The notes: generated by a model from the sequence alone, not told the origin. DNA of 64,000 bases from Acinetobacter populi (GCF_002174125.1 NZ_NEXX01000004.1:1-64000); one strand, 5' to 3'. Counted from the stretch's first letter, positions 7,710 through 17,995 are shown. Numbers and translations are program-made.

Positions 7710-9704
7710 TCAAAACTGTTGAGGTACTGGGTACATAAAATGACTAATCGTTTGCGGACCTTTGCCAAGTACCACACCATAATGCACGGCATTGGTCAGT
7801 ACATGTTTGACATAATCACGGGTTTCAAGAATTGGAATGGATTCTGTGTATTGATCAGCGGCAAGGGGTTGCGATGCTGGCTGCCATCGTTTTGCACGAT
7901 TTGGACCAGCATTATAGCCTGCTGTCGCCAGAACTGGATGACCGTTTAACTGGCTCTGAATCATACCGAGATAATAAGTTCCGTAACGCACATTGGTATT
8001 CATATTGGTTAAAGCCGCACTGCTATAGCTTTCACCGAGTTGTCTGGCAATTTGCTGTGCTGTGGTCGGCATCACCTGCATGAGTCCACCCGCACCAACA
8101 CCGGATCTTGCCGAAGTATTAAAACGGCTTTCCTGACGCATCAGACCATAGGCCCATGACGGATCAATATTGGCAGACTGGCTATGATTGACCACATAGT
8201 TTTTGTATGGTGTCGGATAACGTAACGCATAATTATGTTTATCAATTGTACGGTCTGCGGCATAGATTGAGCGGTCCAGCCAGCCCATATCATTGGCACG
8301 TTTTGCCGCAGCCAGAATTAAGCCGTCATCCTTTTTCAGATAGGCTTGCCGGACTGCCCAGTTCCATTCACGATTGGTATAGGCATCCGGCGCTTGAATA
8401 CTTTTTAAAGCAAATGCACGACGAAAATTAATATCCTGTGCCAGACGTTCAAAATCACGATTGGATGGTTCGTAATTTTTCGGGAATTGCGAATAGCCTT
8501 CATTTAGACGTGTTTTTGCTAGCAAACCATGATAATCATCAGATTCGGCTAATTTTTTATAGATCGACTGCGCATATTTTTTGCTGCTGGAATCATTACG
8601 TTGCTCAGTGGCTCGGGCCAACCAGTATTGCCAGCGATCTTCCTGTTTTTGCGATACAGACATACTATCAATCGCACGGATCAAGCCTTCCCAATTGTTA
8701 AAGCGAATGGATTGACGCGCATAAATTTCTGCTTCTTCCGGACTAAACGGATAACCATAACTTTTATCAAAATACTGTGGTAATGCCGGATTAAAATTAT
8801 TCTTTAAAACCGTAGTACCGCCAACATAGGCAACCGTGCGATATAAATATTTTTGTACCTGATCTGGCGTCCCTTGTGCGACACGATCTACCATGGAAAT
8901 CGCATTATTCAGATCACTATCTGCCAAACGTCCCATGGCAAAAATCAAATAGGCATAATCTTGCGGTGTTGCTTTGGGGGCAGTCCATAGATAATTTAAA
9001 GGGCTGGCCTGGATTTGATTTAATTGCGTCAGGGAAATTGGAATTCCCATATTTGCCGCAGTTGCAAATGCCTGCCCCATCTGCCCTGCCCGTAACAAAC
9101 TAAATAAACGCTGCTGTTTGTCCTGATCGGAAAGCAAGGGACTACTTAACATCATTCTTGCCAGACCAATACAGGAATCCGGCTGTGCATCGGTTTTTAA
9201 CCAGATTTTGTCTTTAAATTCGGCCAAAGCCAACGGATCCCCAGTGCTGGCACGGACCTGCGCAACAGCACAAGCTTCTGCATCATCTGCATTACTGACA
9301 TATGGCAACACGGGAACGGCAGAGTTAAAGTCCCCTGCTTTTACTTTTTCTTCAACATAATCTGCGGCCAGTTTTTCTGCCATTGCCGAATCAGGATATT
9401 TTCTTGCGAATGCGACAATACTTGCAGCGGGTTGAAGCACTAAATTGGCATTGAGTTTCCAATATTCCGGATAATACTGCAAAGTACTGTCCTGCATTGA
9501 ATACTGGTATTGGTCCAGCAATGCTGCATTACCACTACTACTGACTTTATAAGCGTCATTAAAGACTTCATCAGAGGAAAAACTGCTGGAACTTGCTGCC
9601 AGAAATACACTCAACATCGTCAAGCGTGCGGGTATTTTCAAATTCGGCTGTCGCTTTTCTTTGAGTCGCTTTTCTTTGAATAGCCTGATCCAAACTCGCA
9701 GCAT
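7710..9704 (-). CDS. slt: soluble lytic murein transglycosylase (Slt70 family)
   Basis: A 664-residue periplasmic lytic transglycosylase that cleaves peptidoglycan with formation of 1,6-anhydromuramic acid. After a basic N-terminus and a hydrophobic signal segment (about residues 28-45) comes a long all-helical superhelical U/L domain, then the C-terminal SLT catalytic domain from about residue 505. This carries the catalytic Glu in GLMRQESRFN, the GAGGLMQVMPTTA motif, and GYNAGPNR near the end. The length suits Slt70 (about 645). The ATG at 9704 has AGGA 9 nt upstream; a TTG two codons earlier is possible. The RNase T2-like gene follows 7 bp downstream and is probably cotranscribed. Confidence 0.92.
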   Translation of the reverse strand: MLRVWIRLFKEKRLKEKRQPNLKIPARLTMLSVFLAASSSSFSSDEVFNDAYKVSSSGNAALLDQYQYSMQDSTLQYYPEYWKLNANLVLQPAASIVAFARKYPDSAMAEKLAADYVEEKVKAGDFNSAVPVLPYVSNADDAEACAVAQVRASTGDPLALAEFKDKIWLKTDAQPDSCIGLARMMLSSPLLSDQDKQQRLFSLLRAGQMGQAFATAANMGIPISLTQLNQIQASPLNYLWTAPKATPQDYAYLIFAMGRLADSDLNNAISMVDRVAQGTPDQVQKYLYRTVAYVGGTTVLKNNFNPALPQYFDKSYGYPFSPEEAEIYARQSIRFNNWEGLIRAIDSMSVSQKQEDRWQYWLARATEQRNDSSSKKYAQSIYKKLAESDDYHGLLAKTRLNEGYSQFPKNYEPSNRDFERLAQDINFRRAFALKSIQAPDAYTNREWNWAVRQAYLKKDDGLILAAAKRANDMGWLDRSIYAADRTIDKHNYALRYPTPYKNYVVNHSQSANIDPSWAYGLMRQESRFNTSARSGVGAGGLMQVMPTTAQQIARQLGESYSSAALTNMNTNVRYGTYYLGMIQSQLNGHPVLATAGYNAGPNRAKRWQPASQPLAADQYTESIPILETRDYVKHVLTNAVHYGVVLGKGPQTISHFMYPVPQQF

Positions 9705-10082
9705 GCACAAAATTCCTCAATACCTTTGATAACAACCTGCCAGCTTAAAACTGACTTTATGAATAGCTGCATTTTAAACAGCTTACCCCGTTTTTTTTGT
9801 ATCGTTGTGTAACTTATGCCAATAAATTTAGATCGCTAATCTATCTCCTATCCCACCATGTCTTTAAAATTTTTATGTACGCTCTAATTTCCTCAAACAA
9901 AATCTATCAGATCAAAATCCAGATATGCCGCTATTCGCCACAACACAAAACATTATTTAGATTTTAAAATTGTTTTTTCACCCGATTTTCTCACTTTTAC
10001 GTCAATAAACTGTTAAAATATGCGGCTTATTTTTTATTGTGTTATTCAATTAACACAGTTCGCATCAAATTTAGGAGCCTAC
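9705..10082. other. divergent promoter region slt / miaB
   Basis: About 375 bp of AT-rich sequence between two divergently transcribed genes. No open frame longer than about 50 codons starts with a ribosome binding site here. The AGGAG of miaB lies at about 10073-10077. Both promoters must lie in this stretch, but I cannot place the boxes with confidence. Confidence 0.5.
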
Positions 10083-11540
10083 ATGACGGTTCAAACCTTC
10101 ATTCCAAATGCTGTAGCTGCCTCAGAAAACACTGTTCACCAGCCATCGCACATCCCGAGTTTAGCGCAACATACAGTCAAAAAACTGTATATTGAAACGC
10201 AGGGATGTCAGATGAATGAATATGACAGTCACCGTATGGCAGACTTACTTGGCGATTCGCATGGTTATGTATTAACCAATGACCCCAAAGATGCCGATAT
10301 CCTCTTAATGAATACCTGTTCCATTCGTGAAAAGGCGCAAGAGAAAGTCTTTAGTGAATTGGGTCGCTGGCGCAAACTCAAGGAACAGAATCCGGATTTA
10401 ATTATCGGTGTCGGTGGTTGTGTGGCATCGCAAGAAGGCGATACCATTCAAAAACGCGCGCCATATGTCGATATGGTATTTGGTCCGCAAACCCTGCATC
10501 GCCTGCCACAAATGCTGGATCAGCATCACGAACAAATCCACAAACCCAAGCAGGATAAAATCAAACTGGTTGATATTTCCTTTCCGGACATCGAAAAATT
10601 TGATTTTCTACCTGAACCGCGAGTTGAAGGCTATAAAGCGTTTGTATCCATCATGGAAGGCTGCTCAAAATACTGTTCATTTTGTGTGGTGCCTTATACC
10701 CGTGGTGAAGAAGTATCTCGTCCACTGGATGATGTATTAGCAGAAATCGCAACACTGGCAGAAAAAGGTGTACGTGAAGTTAACCTGTTAGGCCAAAATG
10801 TTAACGGTTATCGTGGCGAAACCTTTGAAGGTGGGATTTGTACCTTTGCCGAACTGATTCGTCTGGTTGCCGAAATTCCTGGCATTGGTCGTATTCGCTA
10901 TACCACATCGCATCCTTTAGAGTTTTCTGATGAGTTGATCGAATGTTATCGTGATTTACCACAAATGGTATCTCATCTACATTTACCGGTTCAGAGTGGT
11001 TCAAATGATGTGCTCAAAGCCATGAAACGTAATCACAGCATTGATGTTTATATCGATAAAATTGCCCGCTTACGCAAAATTCGTCCGGATATGCATTTAT
11101 CCAGCGACTTTATTATTGGCTTTCCCGGTGAAACCGATGAAAACTTTCAGGAAACCTTACAATTTATTAAGGATCTGGATTTTGACCACTCCTACAGTTT
11201 TATCTATTCAAAACGTCCCGGCACACCGGCCGCAGAACTGGAAGACCATACGCCCGAGTTGATCAAAAAAGCCCGTCTGGCACAGGTACAACAAGTCATC
11301 AAACAATCTAGTATTGCCAAAACTGATGCGATGCTAGGTAAAATTGAACGGGTACTGGTTGAAAAAATTTCCGATCACGATCCAAATATGTTGATTGGAA
11401 CTGCCGACAATACCCGCCTGGTCAGCTTTATTGGTGATCCAGCGTGGATTGGTCGTTTTGCCGAAATTGAAATCACTGAAATTAAAACTTTGAATTTAGT
11501 TTATGGTGAACTCTTGAATATTGAGCCTGACGTGGCGTAA
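10083..11540 (+). CDS. miaB: tRNA-2-methylthio-N6-dimethylallyladenosine synthase
   Basis: The radical-SAM methylthiotransferase that converts i6A37 to ms2i6A37 in tRNA. The N-terminal UPF0004 domain has its three cluster cysteines in [18 protein letters not shown] and GGCVAS. The radical SAM motif CSKYCSFC is at about residues 172-179, and a TRAM domain closes the C-terminus ([10 protein letters not shown] ... [11 protein letters not shown]). Length 485, near the E. coli size (474). The frame opens at 10020, but the ATG at 10083 has a good TTTAGGAG ribosome binding site, so I start there. It is followed closely by ybeZ and ybeY in the order seen in many gammaproteobacteria. Confidence 0.95.
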   Translation: MTVQTFIPNAVAASENTVHQPSHIPSLAQHTVKKLYIETQGCQMNEYDSHRMADLLGDSHGYVLTNDPKDADILLMNTCSIREKAQEKVFSELGRWRKLKEQNPDLIIGVGGCVASQEGDTIQKRAPYVDMVFGPQTLHRLPQMLDQHHEQIHKPKQDKIKLVDISFPDIEKFDFLPEPRVEGYKAFVSIMEGCSKYCSFCVVPYTRGEEVSRPLDDVLAEIATLAEKGVREVNLLGQNVNGYRGETFEGGICTFAELIRLVAEIPGIGRIRYTTSHPLEFSDELIECYRDLPQMVSHLHLPVQSGSNDVLKAMKRNHSIDVYIDKIARLRKIRPDMHLSSDFIIGFPGETDENFQETLQFIKDLDFDHSYSFIYSKRPGTPAAELEDHTPELIKKARLAQVQQVIKQSSIAKTDAMLGKIERVLVEKISDHDPNMLIGTADNTRLVSFIGDPAWIGRFAEIEITEIKTLNLVYGELLNIEPDVA

Positions 11541-11579
11541 TGTATAAGCATACGCCAATCACTTAAAAAGGATTCATCT

Positions 11580-12677
11580 TTGACTGCTACAATTCGTCGT
11601 ACGGTACAATTTGCGGGCATTCCTCTTGAACAATTAAAAAGCATGTTGGGCGCATACAACGCCCATCTGCGACAGATCGAACAACGACTACAGACTGCCA
11701 TTACACAACGTGGTGACAGTTTCTTTATTGAAGGTGATATGGATCAGGTCGAACGCACCGAAGCCATTTTACAGCGTCTCTTTGAAGAATCAGAAAACAC
11801 CCAGAGTATTAGTGCAGATCAACTTCATTTGATGATTCAGGGTAGTCAGACTGAACGGGATTTTGAGTTGATTGGTGAAGAACCCGAAAGTCATGACGCA
11901 CCCATGGATGTGTATTTACAAACCCGTAAAGGACGCATCAATCCACGTGGCGCCAATCAGCGTCGTTATGTGCAACGCATTTTGCAAAGTGATATTTCCT
12001 TTGGTGTCGGTCCGGCAGGGACAGGTAAAACCTATCTTGCAGTTGCCGCTGCTGTGGATATGCTAGAACGCAATGAAATCCAGCGGATCCTGCTCGTACG
12101 TCCAGCAGTTGAAGCCGGAGAGAAACTCGGTTTCCTGCCGGGTGATCTAACCCAGAAAATTGATCCCTATTTGCGCCCACTCTACGATGCCCTGTATGAA
12201 ATGCTAGGTTTTGAAAAAGTAGCCAAACTGATTGAACGTCAAGTGATTGAAGTTGCTCCGCTGGCTTATATGCGTGGTCGTACCCTCAACCATTCTTTTG
12301 TAATCCTCGATGAAGCACAAAACACCACACCGGAACAAATGAAAATGTTCCTGACCCGTCTTGGTTTTGGTTCCCGTGCGGTGATCACAGGCGATATTAC
12401 GCAGGTCGATTTACCGCGTGGTCATCAATCAGGATTGGCACATACTTTACGAGTACTGGAAAATATCAAGGAAATTCATATTACCCGTTTCCATTCTCGT
12501 GATGTGGTACGTCATCAACTGGTACAAAAAATCGTGGAAGCCTACGAAGAATTTGATGATGAACAACAACGCCTCAGTGCCGAAAAACGTGCTGAACGTA
12601 AAGCATTACAGGAAGCGCTGATGAATGAACACAATCAGGCCGCCGATGCCCAACATCTCAACAGTGATGAAGAATAA
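11580..12677 (+). CDS. ybeZ: PhoH-like ATPase
   Basis: A 365-residue PhoH-family P-loop ATPase associated with RNA metabolism and with YbeY in ribosome maturation. The Walker A motif GPAGTGKTYLA is at about residues 142-152 and the Walker B motif FVILDEAQN at about 240-248. The N-terminal 90 residues form the KH-like domain of the family. The start codon is TTG at 11580, preceded by AAGGA 6 nt upstream; the next in-frame Met would cut off conserved sequence. It lies 39 bp after miaB and 3 bp before ybeY, so a miaB-ybeZ-ybeY operon is clear. Confidence 0.93.
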   Translation: MTATIRRTVQFAGIPLEQLKSMLGAYNAHLRQIEQRLQTAITQRGDSFFIEGDMDQVERTEAILQRLFEESENTQSISADQLHLMIQGSQTERDFELIGEEPESHDAPMDVYLQTRKGRINPRGANQRRYVQRILQSDISFGVGPAGTGKTYLAVAAAVDMLERNEIQRILLVRPAVEAGEKLGFLPGDLTQKIDPYLRPLYDALYEMLGFEKVAKLIERQVIEVAPLAYMRGRTLNHSFVILDEAQNTTPEQMKMFLTRLGFGSRAVITGDITQVDLPRGHQSGLAHTLRVLENIKEIHITRFHSRDVVRHQLVQKIVEAYEEFDDEQQRLSAEKRAERKALQEALMNEHNQAADAQHLNSDEE

Positions 12678-12680
12678 TCT

Positions 12681-13160
12681 GTGAAAATCAGTCTATCCAT
12701 ACAGCAGGGGTTTAATACGCCCCTGCTTAAGCCTAAGCGTAGCGACTTAAAAAAGATCATCGAAACCACATTACGCCATGTCAATATCACGGATAATTGT
12801 GAAATTGGTATTGCTTGTGTGGATACTGCCGCCAGTCACGAACTGAATTTGCTCTATCGTCAAAAAAATAAACCAACCAATGTGCTGTCATTTCCAAGCG
12901 ATATTCCCGCAGAAATTCTGCCCATGCTTGACGCTCGACCACTTGGCGATTTAGTCATTTGTATTCCTGTAGTTTTAAGCGAAGCCGAACAACAGCATAA
13001 ATCCAATATGGATCATTTCAGCCACTTATTGGTACACGGTGTATTACATTTACTCGGTTATGACCATGAACTAGGCGAACAGGAAGCCGAAGAAATGGAA
13101 GCCTTGGAAATTGAGATTTTGGCAAAACTTGGCTTAAAAAATCCTTATCAGGAACAATAG
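12681..13160 (+). CDS. ybeY: endoribonuclease YbeY (rRNA maturation factor)
   Basis: A 159-residue zinc-dependent single-strand endoribonuclease needed for 16S rRNA 3' end maturation and ribosome quality control. The metal-binding H-x3-H-x5-H is complete in [13 protein letters not shown] (about residues 121-133). NVLSFPSD, the family strand motif, is at about residues 67-74. The start codon is GTG at 12681, directly after the ybeZ stop. Translational coupling with ybeZ is likely. A bidirectional hairpin follows. Confidence 0.95.
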   Translation: MKISLSIQQGFNTPLLKPKRSDLKKIIETTLRHVNITDNCEIGIACVDTAASHELNLLYRQKNKPTNVLSFPSDIPAEILPMLDARPLGDLVICIPVVLSEAEQQHKSNMDHFSHLLVHGVLHLLGYDHELGEQEAEEMEALEIEILAKLGLKNPYQEQ

Positions 13161-13170
13161 TTTTGTTTAT

Positions 13171-13206
13171 AAAAACGACTGAAAATTCAGCCGTTTTTAT
13201 TTTTTA
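13171..13206. terminator. bidirectional terminator between ybeY and the siderophore receptor
   Basis: AAAAACG-A-CTGAA pairs with TTCAG-C-CGTTTTT (13171-13183 with 13186-13198), with T runs after the stem on the plus strand and A runs before it that become T runs on the minus strand. It sits between the convergent ybeY and receptor genes. Confidence 0.85.
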
Positions 13207-13211
13207 ATTGA

Positions 13212-15359
13212 TTAGAACTTATATCTTAAGGTTAATGTTGCATTGCGTGGTTCGCCATAGCTCACAGATGTTCCAACACCCTCATAATATTTTTTGTCAA
13301 AAATATTTTCGATATTAGCTTGTATACTAATATTCTGATCTAATTCATAACCCAACATTGCATTTGCCAGTGTCACTGCCTTTTGCTCGACATAGTTTAC
13401 CCCTGTACCATTATAATACTTACTTTTGTAACTAACACCTGCACCTGCTTTCCATTTACCTGTTTTATATTTTACAAACAAATTAGAACTAGTTCTTGAA
13501 TTGTTAGTATTAACTTTTACGCCTTGCGATTTTGCTTCAAAATTTGCGATACCGAAATTTACGCTCCAGTTATCATTAATTTCACCATCTGCTTCAAATT
13601 CAAAGCCCTCACTTTTTACATTATCAACACCACGATATGCTTGTTCCGAAGAATTTTGGACAAAAACTCCATCAATTTTTTCAGCATAATTACTCTGCTC
13701 AATCCTGAATATAGAGAAAGCGGTATTTAAACGATTATCAAACCACTGACTTTTCAAGCCTGTTTCATACTGTTTACCCAGAATTGGATCTAAATAATTA
13801 CCATCTGTCTTTCTTTTATCCTGTGGCTTAAAAATATCCGTATAACTTGCATACAGAGAATGATTTTGAGCAACATCATAAATCACACCAAAATATGGTG
13901 TGACTTCATTTTTAAATTCACGATTACCACTTCCAGTTACACTTTCATATTTCCAATTAGAAAGACGAACACCTGCAACAGTTTTTAAATGATCTAAAAG
14001 TTGAAACTTCCCAGCAAGGTAAAAACCACTTTGAGTCGTATTACTTGGATATTGATTTAGATAAGAACCAGGCTGCCATGGAATCTCCTTTAATAAATTG
14101 CCAACACCACTTGTATAACTAAAAGGATTCTCTAAATAACTTGCTGCACCGCCAGCATAATACGAACCACCATATTTATATTTAGTCGCTTCATTTTTAT
14201 TCCATGATCCGCCTACAATAATTTCTTGCGGCTGATTAAACAGGGTGAATGGTGCATTAAGATAAATATCAATATTATTTTCAACATTTTCTTGTTGTGC
14301 TTTCCATACCGAAGTATTACTGAAGGCACTCGTATTAGTTGCCTTATCAATTTGTCCACCAACATTCAAGAGCTGAGTATCCATCTCAGTTTGTCGCCAT
14401 GTATAAGCTATGTTTAGCTTAATATCATTAAACAAGTTCTGTTTAATTCCAGCAAAAACCATCACGTCATCTTGATTCCAATATGTCCAAGGTGCACTTA
14501 CAGTTAAACTACGAGAAAAATTGGTTCGTGTGCCATCTGTGTAAAAAGCTGGTATTCCACCCCAGCGTACCCCAGATCGATTTAATTCCTGATATGTCGC
14601 TCCTAAATAAGCACTGGTTTTATCACTAATATCCCAATCTACTGTACCATATGCAACATTTCGTTCTTTATGATAAGAATCCATAAACGAATCTTCGTCA
14701 GAGTGCTTTAAATAAATACGACCTCGTAGAGATCCATCTTGATTAAGTGGTGCAGAAAGGTCAGCAGAAGTTGACCATGCATTCCAAGAACCATAAGAAG
14801 TATTTAGATTTCCTGTAAACTCTTTACTATTTGCACGTTTACGAATTAAATTCGTTGCCATTGCAGGGTTTCCTGCTCCAGTTGTTAAACCATTAGCCCC
14901 TTTAATGATTTCAATGCGATCATAAATCCCTAAATCTAAATCATTTGATCCCATATTCGTTGTACTTGGCATACCATCAACCAAATAATAATCAACTTGA
15001 AAACCTCGAGCATAAACATTTTGTCGCTCATCAGTACGAGGGGTAGATACCCCTGTAATCGTATTAAAAACATCCTGTAAAGAGGACAGATTACGATCTT
15101 CAAGGTATTCTTGAGTGAGAACTTTCACAGTCTGTGGTGTTTCACGTAAAGATAAATTCAATTTTGTTGCTGTACTAGCACTTTTAGCAGTATAGCTTCC
15201 TGTGCCTTCCGTAACTGATGTATCCTCTTCCGCCTCAATTGTAATCACTGGCAGAGTTTGAATATTTGAAGTGTCTTCTGCATAAGCAACATTTGCACTT
15301 ACTGCTGAAATAGCGATAACTAAAGGATGAAAACGATTTCGAGCAAATGATCCTTTCAT
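13212..15359 (-). CDS. TonB-dependent siderophore receptor (FhuE/FpvA-like)
   Basis: A 715-residue outer-membrane receptor that imports a ferric siderophore using TonB energy. The signal peptide is residues 1-27 (ending SANVAYA). The plug domain follows with LRETPQTVKVLTQEYLEDR, the VYARGFQVDYYLVDGMP segment and IKGANGLTTGAGNPA, all typical of the TIGR01783 siderophore-receptor group with hydroxamate receptors such as FhuE. The 22-strand barrel ends in LTLRYKF with a terminal Phe. There is no STN signalling domain, so it should not take part in sigma-factor signalling. It has its own upstream Fur-like box and no siderophore synthesis genes nearby, so it probably serves xenosiderophores. The exact ligand is unknown. 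Confidence 0.88.
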   Translation of the reverse strand: MKGSFARNRFHPLVIAISAVSANVAYAEDTSNIQTLPVITIEAEEDTSVTEGTGSYTAKSASTATKLNLSLRETPQTVKVLTQEYLEDRNLSSLQDVFNTITGVSTPRTDERQNVYARGFQVDYYLVDGMPSTTNMGSNDLDLGIYDRIEIIKGANGLTTGAGNPAMATNLIRKRANSKEFTGNLNTSYGSWNAWSTSADLSAPLNQDGSLRGRIYLKHSDEDSFMDSYHKERNVAYGTVDWDISDKTSAYLGATYQELNRSGVRWGGIPAFYTDGTRTNFSRSLTVSAPWTYWNQDDVMVFAGIKQNLFNDIKLNIAYTWRQTEMDTQLLNVGGQIDKATNTSAFSNTSVWKAQQENVENNIDIYLNAPFTLFNQPQEIIVGGSWNKNEATKYKYGGSYYAGGAASYLENPFSYTSGVGNLLKEIPWQPGSYLNQYPSNTTQSGFYLAGKFQLLDHLKTVAGVRLSNWKYESVTGSGNREFKNEVTPYFGVIYDVAQNHSLYASYTDIFKPQDKRKTDGNYLDPILGKQYETGLKSQWFDNRLNTAFSIFRIEQSNYAEKIDGVFVQNSSEQAYRGVDNVKSEGFEFEADGEINDNWSVNFGIANFEAKSQGVKVNTNNSRTSSNLFVKYKTGKWKAGAGVSYKSKYYNGTGVNYVEQKAVTLANAMLGYELDQNISIQANIENIFDKKYYEGVGTSVSYGEPRNATLTLRYKF

Positions 15360-15562
15360 AGATTAACCTTCATTAAAAACAAGATAATAGAGATATGTTC
15401 CATACTTAAAAACAAGAACTTATCAACAGATAACATATGTAGTGTTCAAATGACGCTTATCGTAAGGTTCGAACCTAATAACTCGTTTATTCTGCCATTC
15501 TCAATCATTTACACATGCCAGTTTGGAAATGTTGAAACATTGTAATAATTTTTAGTATCAAA

Positions 15563-15577
15563 TGAAAGTAATTATCA
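15563..15577 (-). promoter_or_regulatory. Fur-box-like palindrome upstream of siderophore receptor
   Basis: TGAAAGTAATTATCA matches the 7-1-7 Fur consensus TGATAATNATTATCA at 12 of 14 positions, with a perfect right half. It lies about 205 bp upstream of the receptor start, so the leader would be long; the site may instead sit at a distal promoter or also act on the ybaN end. Iron repression of the receptor is an inference. Confidence 0.5.
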
Positions 15578-15667
15578 TAATATTTAACTTTTAAGTAAAA
15601 CAAGTTTCCCCCTATATTTTTATATTAAAAATCAATTGATTATAATTTTACACAAAAAAACTAAATG

Positions 15668-16096
15668 TCAGATTTTTTCAGATCTCGTCCACAACCACAC
15701 CTGTACCAGCACCATACAACCAATAGTGATCCCAACAAACAATGGATGTGGTACCTTCCAGATCATGATCCCTGCTGCAATACTCATACTGATCAGGGAA
15801 ATATATTTGGCTTTTCTTGGAATACTGCGATGTTCATGCCACTGCTGCAAGATCGGTCCGATAAAACGATTGTGATAAATCCAGAAATGTAAACGCTGTG
15901 AGCCTTTGGCGGCAAAAAAACCTGCCAGTATATAAAAATCAATGGTCGGTAAGCCCGGCACGACAATCCCTATCGTACCAATGATGATACACGCCCAAGC
16001 CAAGATGATACATAACCAGCGAATGATCGCTGATTTTGCCAGTTTTGGTTGTTTTCCAATTTTTTGATCTGGCTTGGCTGGTTGCATCGGCATCAT
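15668..16096 (-). CDS. ybaN: YbaN/DUF454 family membrane protein
   Basis: A 142-residue inner-membrane protein of the DUF454 family. It has three to four transmembrane segments; the family hallmark GIVVPGLPTIDFYILAGFFAAKG at about residues 42-64 is followed by a short cytoplasmic piece with HNRFIGPILQQW. Family members often sit next to heme oxygenase or iron genes; here it starts 9 bp after hemO and is clearly the last gene of a tonB-hemO-ybaN operon. Its role is not established; a membrane step in heme or iron handling is a guess from context. Confidence 0.85.
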   Translation of the reverse strand: MMPMQPAKPDQKIGKQPKLAKSAIIRWLCIILAWACIIIGTIGIVVPGLPTIDFYILAGFFAAKGSQRLHFWIYHNRFIGPILQQWHEHRSIPRKAKYISLISMSIAAGIMIWKVPHPLFVGITIGCMVLVQVWLWTRSEKI

Positions 16097-16105
16097 GATC
16101 CCTAT

Positions 16106-16693
16106 TTACTTCAATTGATCCAGATTTTCCAATAATGCCCCAAAACGGGAAAAACCGTCCAAAGCACCTTGAATCACTTTGTCCTGATCTTCCTTGCTAA
16201 AATTTGCATCATCTAAAGCCTGTTTAAATCGTTTCCAAACCCGCATGCGACCTTCCGGATAGGCTGCCAGATTTCTTGCACCAAATTCTGCCGATAAGCC
16301 TAATTTGGCTTGTGCTTCTTTAAATAAAAAGGCTGCACCCAATGTCGAACCTTCTGAGACATAGATCCAGCCCAAGGCTTCTGGATAGCCTACATTTAAA
16401 GTGGCAATCTCTTCACTTTGTGGTTCAAGTCCTAAGTCTTCCAGATCCAGTAACGCAGCCTGTGAACGTCCCCGCACCTCTAAATCCGGTATGATTTTTT
16501 CTACGTCTGCATGTCGATACAGATTTTCCACATCCTGCTGGAAATAGTATTGTGCCAATGTATGCTGTGCATAGTTATGTCGATTGGCAAAGACTTGCGC
16601 CTTTTCCATTAACTGTTCCATGCGGTCATGTTCGTGGCTGGTTTCGGTTTTTAGCCGTTGCGATAAACTACCGACCTCTACTGTTGCATTCAT
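16106..16693 (-). CDS. hemO: biliverdin-producing heme oxygenase
   Basis: A 195-residue cytoplasmic heme oxygenase of the HemO/PigA type, which opens heme to biliverdin, CO and free iron so that imported heme can be used as iron source. The proximal His is in TSHEHDRM (about residues 18-25), and the distal helix glycine motif is YVSEGSTLGAAFLF (about residues 110-123), close to that of the Pseudomonas enzyme. GGAG lies upstream of the ATG. It is between tonB (100 bp upstream) and ybaN (9 bp downstream). The shared upstream promoter motif ties it to the FecI-type sigma factor encoded divergently. Confidence 0.93.
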   Translation of the reverse strand: MNATVEVGSLSQRLKTETSHEHDRMEQLMEKAQVFANRHNYAQHTLAQYYFQQDVENLYRHADVEKIIPDLEVRGRSQAALLDLEDLGLEPQSEEIATLNVGYPEALGWIYVSEGSTLGAAFLFKEAQAKLGLSAEFGARNLAAYPEGRMRVWKRFKQALDDANFSKEDQDKVIQGALDGFSRFGALLENLDQLK

Positions 16694-16793
16694 GAATTTG
16701 ATTACTCCTTATTAAAAAATTAAGTGCTGCTATCTCTTTATTACCCGTTTAGAACCTAAAATGTGACAAAACAAATAAAATAAATTCATTTCA

Positions 16794-17717
16794 TCATCGA
16801 CCCCGTTGGTTCATACGGAAATCAATCGGTAAATTGACAAAGATAGGGACAGCTCTCCCATCGATTTTATGCGGTTTAAATCTGGCTTTCTGTGCAGCCT
16901 TAACAGCCAGTTGATCCAGATAGGCAATACCTGTACTTTGCTTGATCATTACTTTACTGGTATTACCTTTACTATCGACATAAATGGTTAAAATGACTTG
17001 TCGATCCTGATTTTGCAGTTCTCTATCCTGATATTTCAGTGGAAAACTTAATACATCTATCGTATTAACCTGGATCGGATCTTCCTGTGCAAGTGGCGCA
17101 GCTTGTGCCCGGCTTAATGTTTTATCATTGCCTTCCTGACGACCACCTGCATGTTGATCTTCACCTTGTGCAGTGCCTTGGCCCACCGATACAGTTTTGC
17201 TCCCCTGTATGGCTGTACCTTGCCCATTGTCTGTACTGCTTAAATTCTGATTGCTCGCTTTATTTTCCTTAATCGCCAGCGTTGGACTTGGCGAAGAAGT
17301 ACTTTCTGTAACTTTTGTTTTTTGTACAGTTTCATTTTTGGTTTGCAAGCGACTCACTATTTTTTCCGATTGAGTCGCAGTAAGCGTTTTAACCTGCTCT
17401 ACCGGTTTAATAATGGCGGGTTTAACAGGATTTTCGACCTTGGGCTGTGGATCAGTCGCTTTTTCAGGTGCAGCTTGTTGCGCTGCCGAGCTTTGTTGCG
17501 CCAAGGTGTCGGATTTGCTCATTGAAATAAAATGTACTTTGATGGCATTGATTTGCGGTGATGCACTCAATTGATAAGGCCGATGTAAATAGACCAATAA
17601 CCATAATGCCAATAAGTGACCGCACAATACTGCAATAAAAATCACAGGACGACCTATCCCATTTGCTTTCAATGGCTTAAATGCACGTACTGCCGATGCA
17701 TTAACAGAATAAGACAT
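16794..17717 (-). CDS. tonB: energy transducer TonB (first copy, hemO-linked)
   Basis: A 307-residue TonB-family protein that couples the proton motive force (ExbBD) to outer-membrane receptors. One N-terminal transmembrane anchor (about residues 24-46) is followed by a long Pro/Lys/Glu/Gln-rich periplasmic spacer and a C-terminal TonB domain. The terminal domain shows VKAAQKARFKPHKIDGRAVPIFVNLPIDF, the usual ending. The frame extends to a TTG at 17738; I prefer the ATG at 17717, which has GGAAGG about 12 nt upstream. It is followed by hemO and ybaN. No exbB/exbD genes are in the window. The promoter motif at 17851-17882 lies about 115-135 bp upstream. Confidence 0.9.
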   Translation of the reverse strand: MSYSVNASAVRAFKPLKANGIGRPVIFIAVLCGHLLALWLLVYLHRPYQLSASPQINAIKVHFISMSKSDTLAQQSSAAQQAAPEKATDPQPKVENPVKPAIIKPVEQVKTLTATQSEKIVSRLQTKNETVQKTKVTESTSSPSPTLAIKENKASNQNLSSTDNGQGTAIQGSKTVSVGQGTAQGEDQHAGGRQEGNDKTLSRAQAAPLAQEDPIQVNTIDVLSFPLKYQDRELQNQDRQVILTIYVDSKGNTSKVMIKQSTGIAYLDQLAVKAAQKARFKPHKIDGRAVPIFVNLPIDFRMNQRGR

Positions 17718-17850
17718 GAATAAATGTGACCTTCCCAAGTGAGTACATCAATCAATAAAAAAAGTTAAAATGCAACTTCATCACACTTAAAAAACAAAAG
17801 CTCAATGCGTACGACGAACATCACAAAAAACAAACTGTATTCATTAGATT

Positions 17851-17882
17851 TGACGAATGAAATGATCAAAATACGCAAAAAA
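17851..17882 (-). promoter_or_regulatory. putative ECF sigma (FecI-type) promoter of tonB-hemO-ybaN
   Basis: On the minus strand, a T-run plus TGCGTA (17872-17877) is followed after exactly 13 bp by ATTCGTCA (17851-17858). The same two blocks with the same 13-bp spacing occur upstream of hphR (29073-29104). CGTC is the usual core of ECF -10 elements, and the 15-17 bp distance to the upstream block fits -35/-10 geometry. The leader to the tonB start is about 125 bp. Confidence 0.65.
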
Positions 17883-17958
17883 ATAGTGAAATTTATTATT
17901 ACTTCCTTTTTTAATTTGCAATCCTCTTTTAATGCATTGCAATTTTTATCTTTTTAAA

Positions 17959-17973
17959 AGATAATCATTCCTA
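17959..17973 (+). promoter_or_regulatory. Fur-box-like site in front of fecI
   Basis: AGATAATCATTCCTA matches the left half of the Fur 7-1-7 consensus at 6 of 7 positions and the right half at 4 of 7. The GATAATCATT core is characteristic. It lies about 23 bp upstream of the chosen ATG, where bound Fur would block transcription or initiation. Iron control of the sigma factor is the usual arrangement in FecI systems. Confidence 0.55.
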
Positions 17974-17995
17974 TTTGAACTGTGCAGGTAATGTT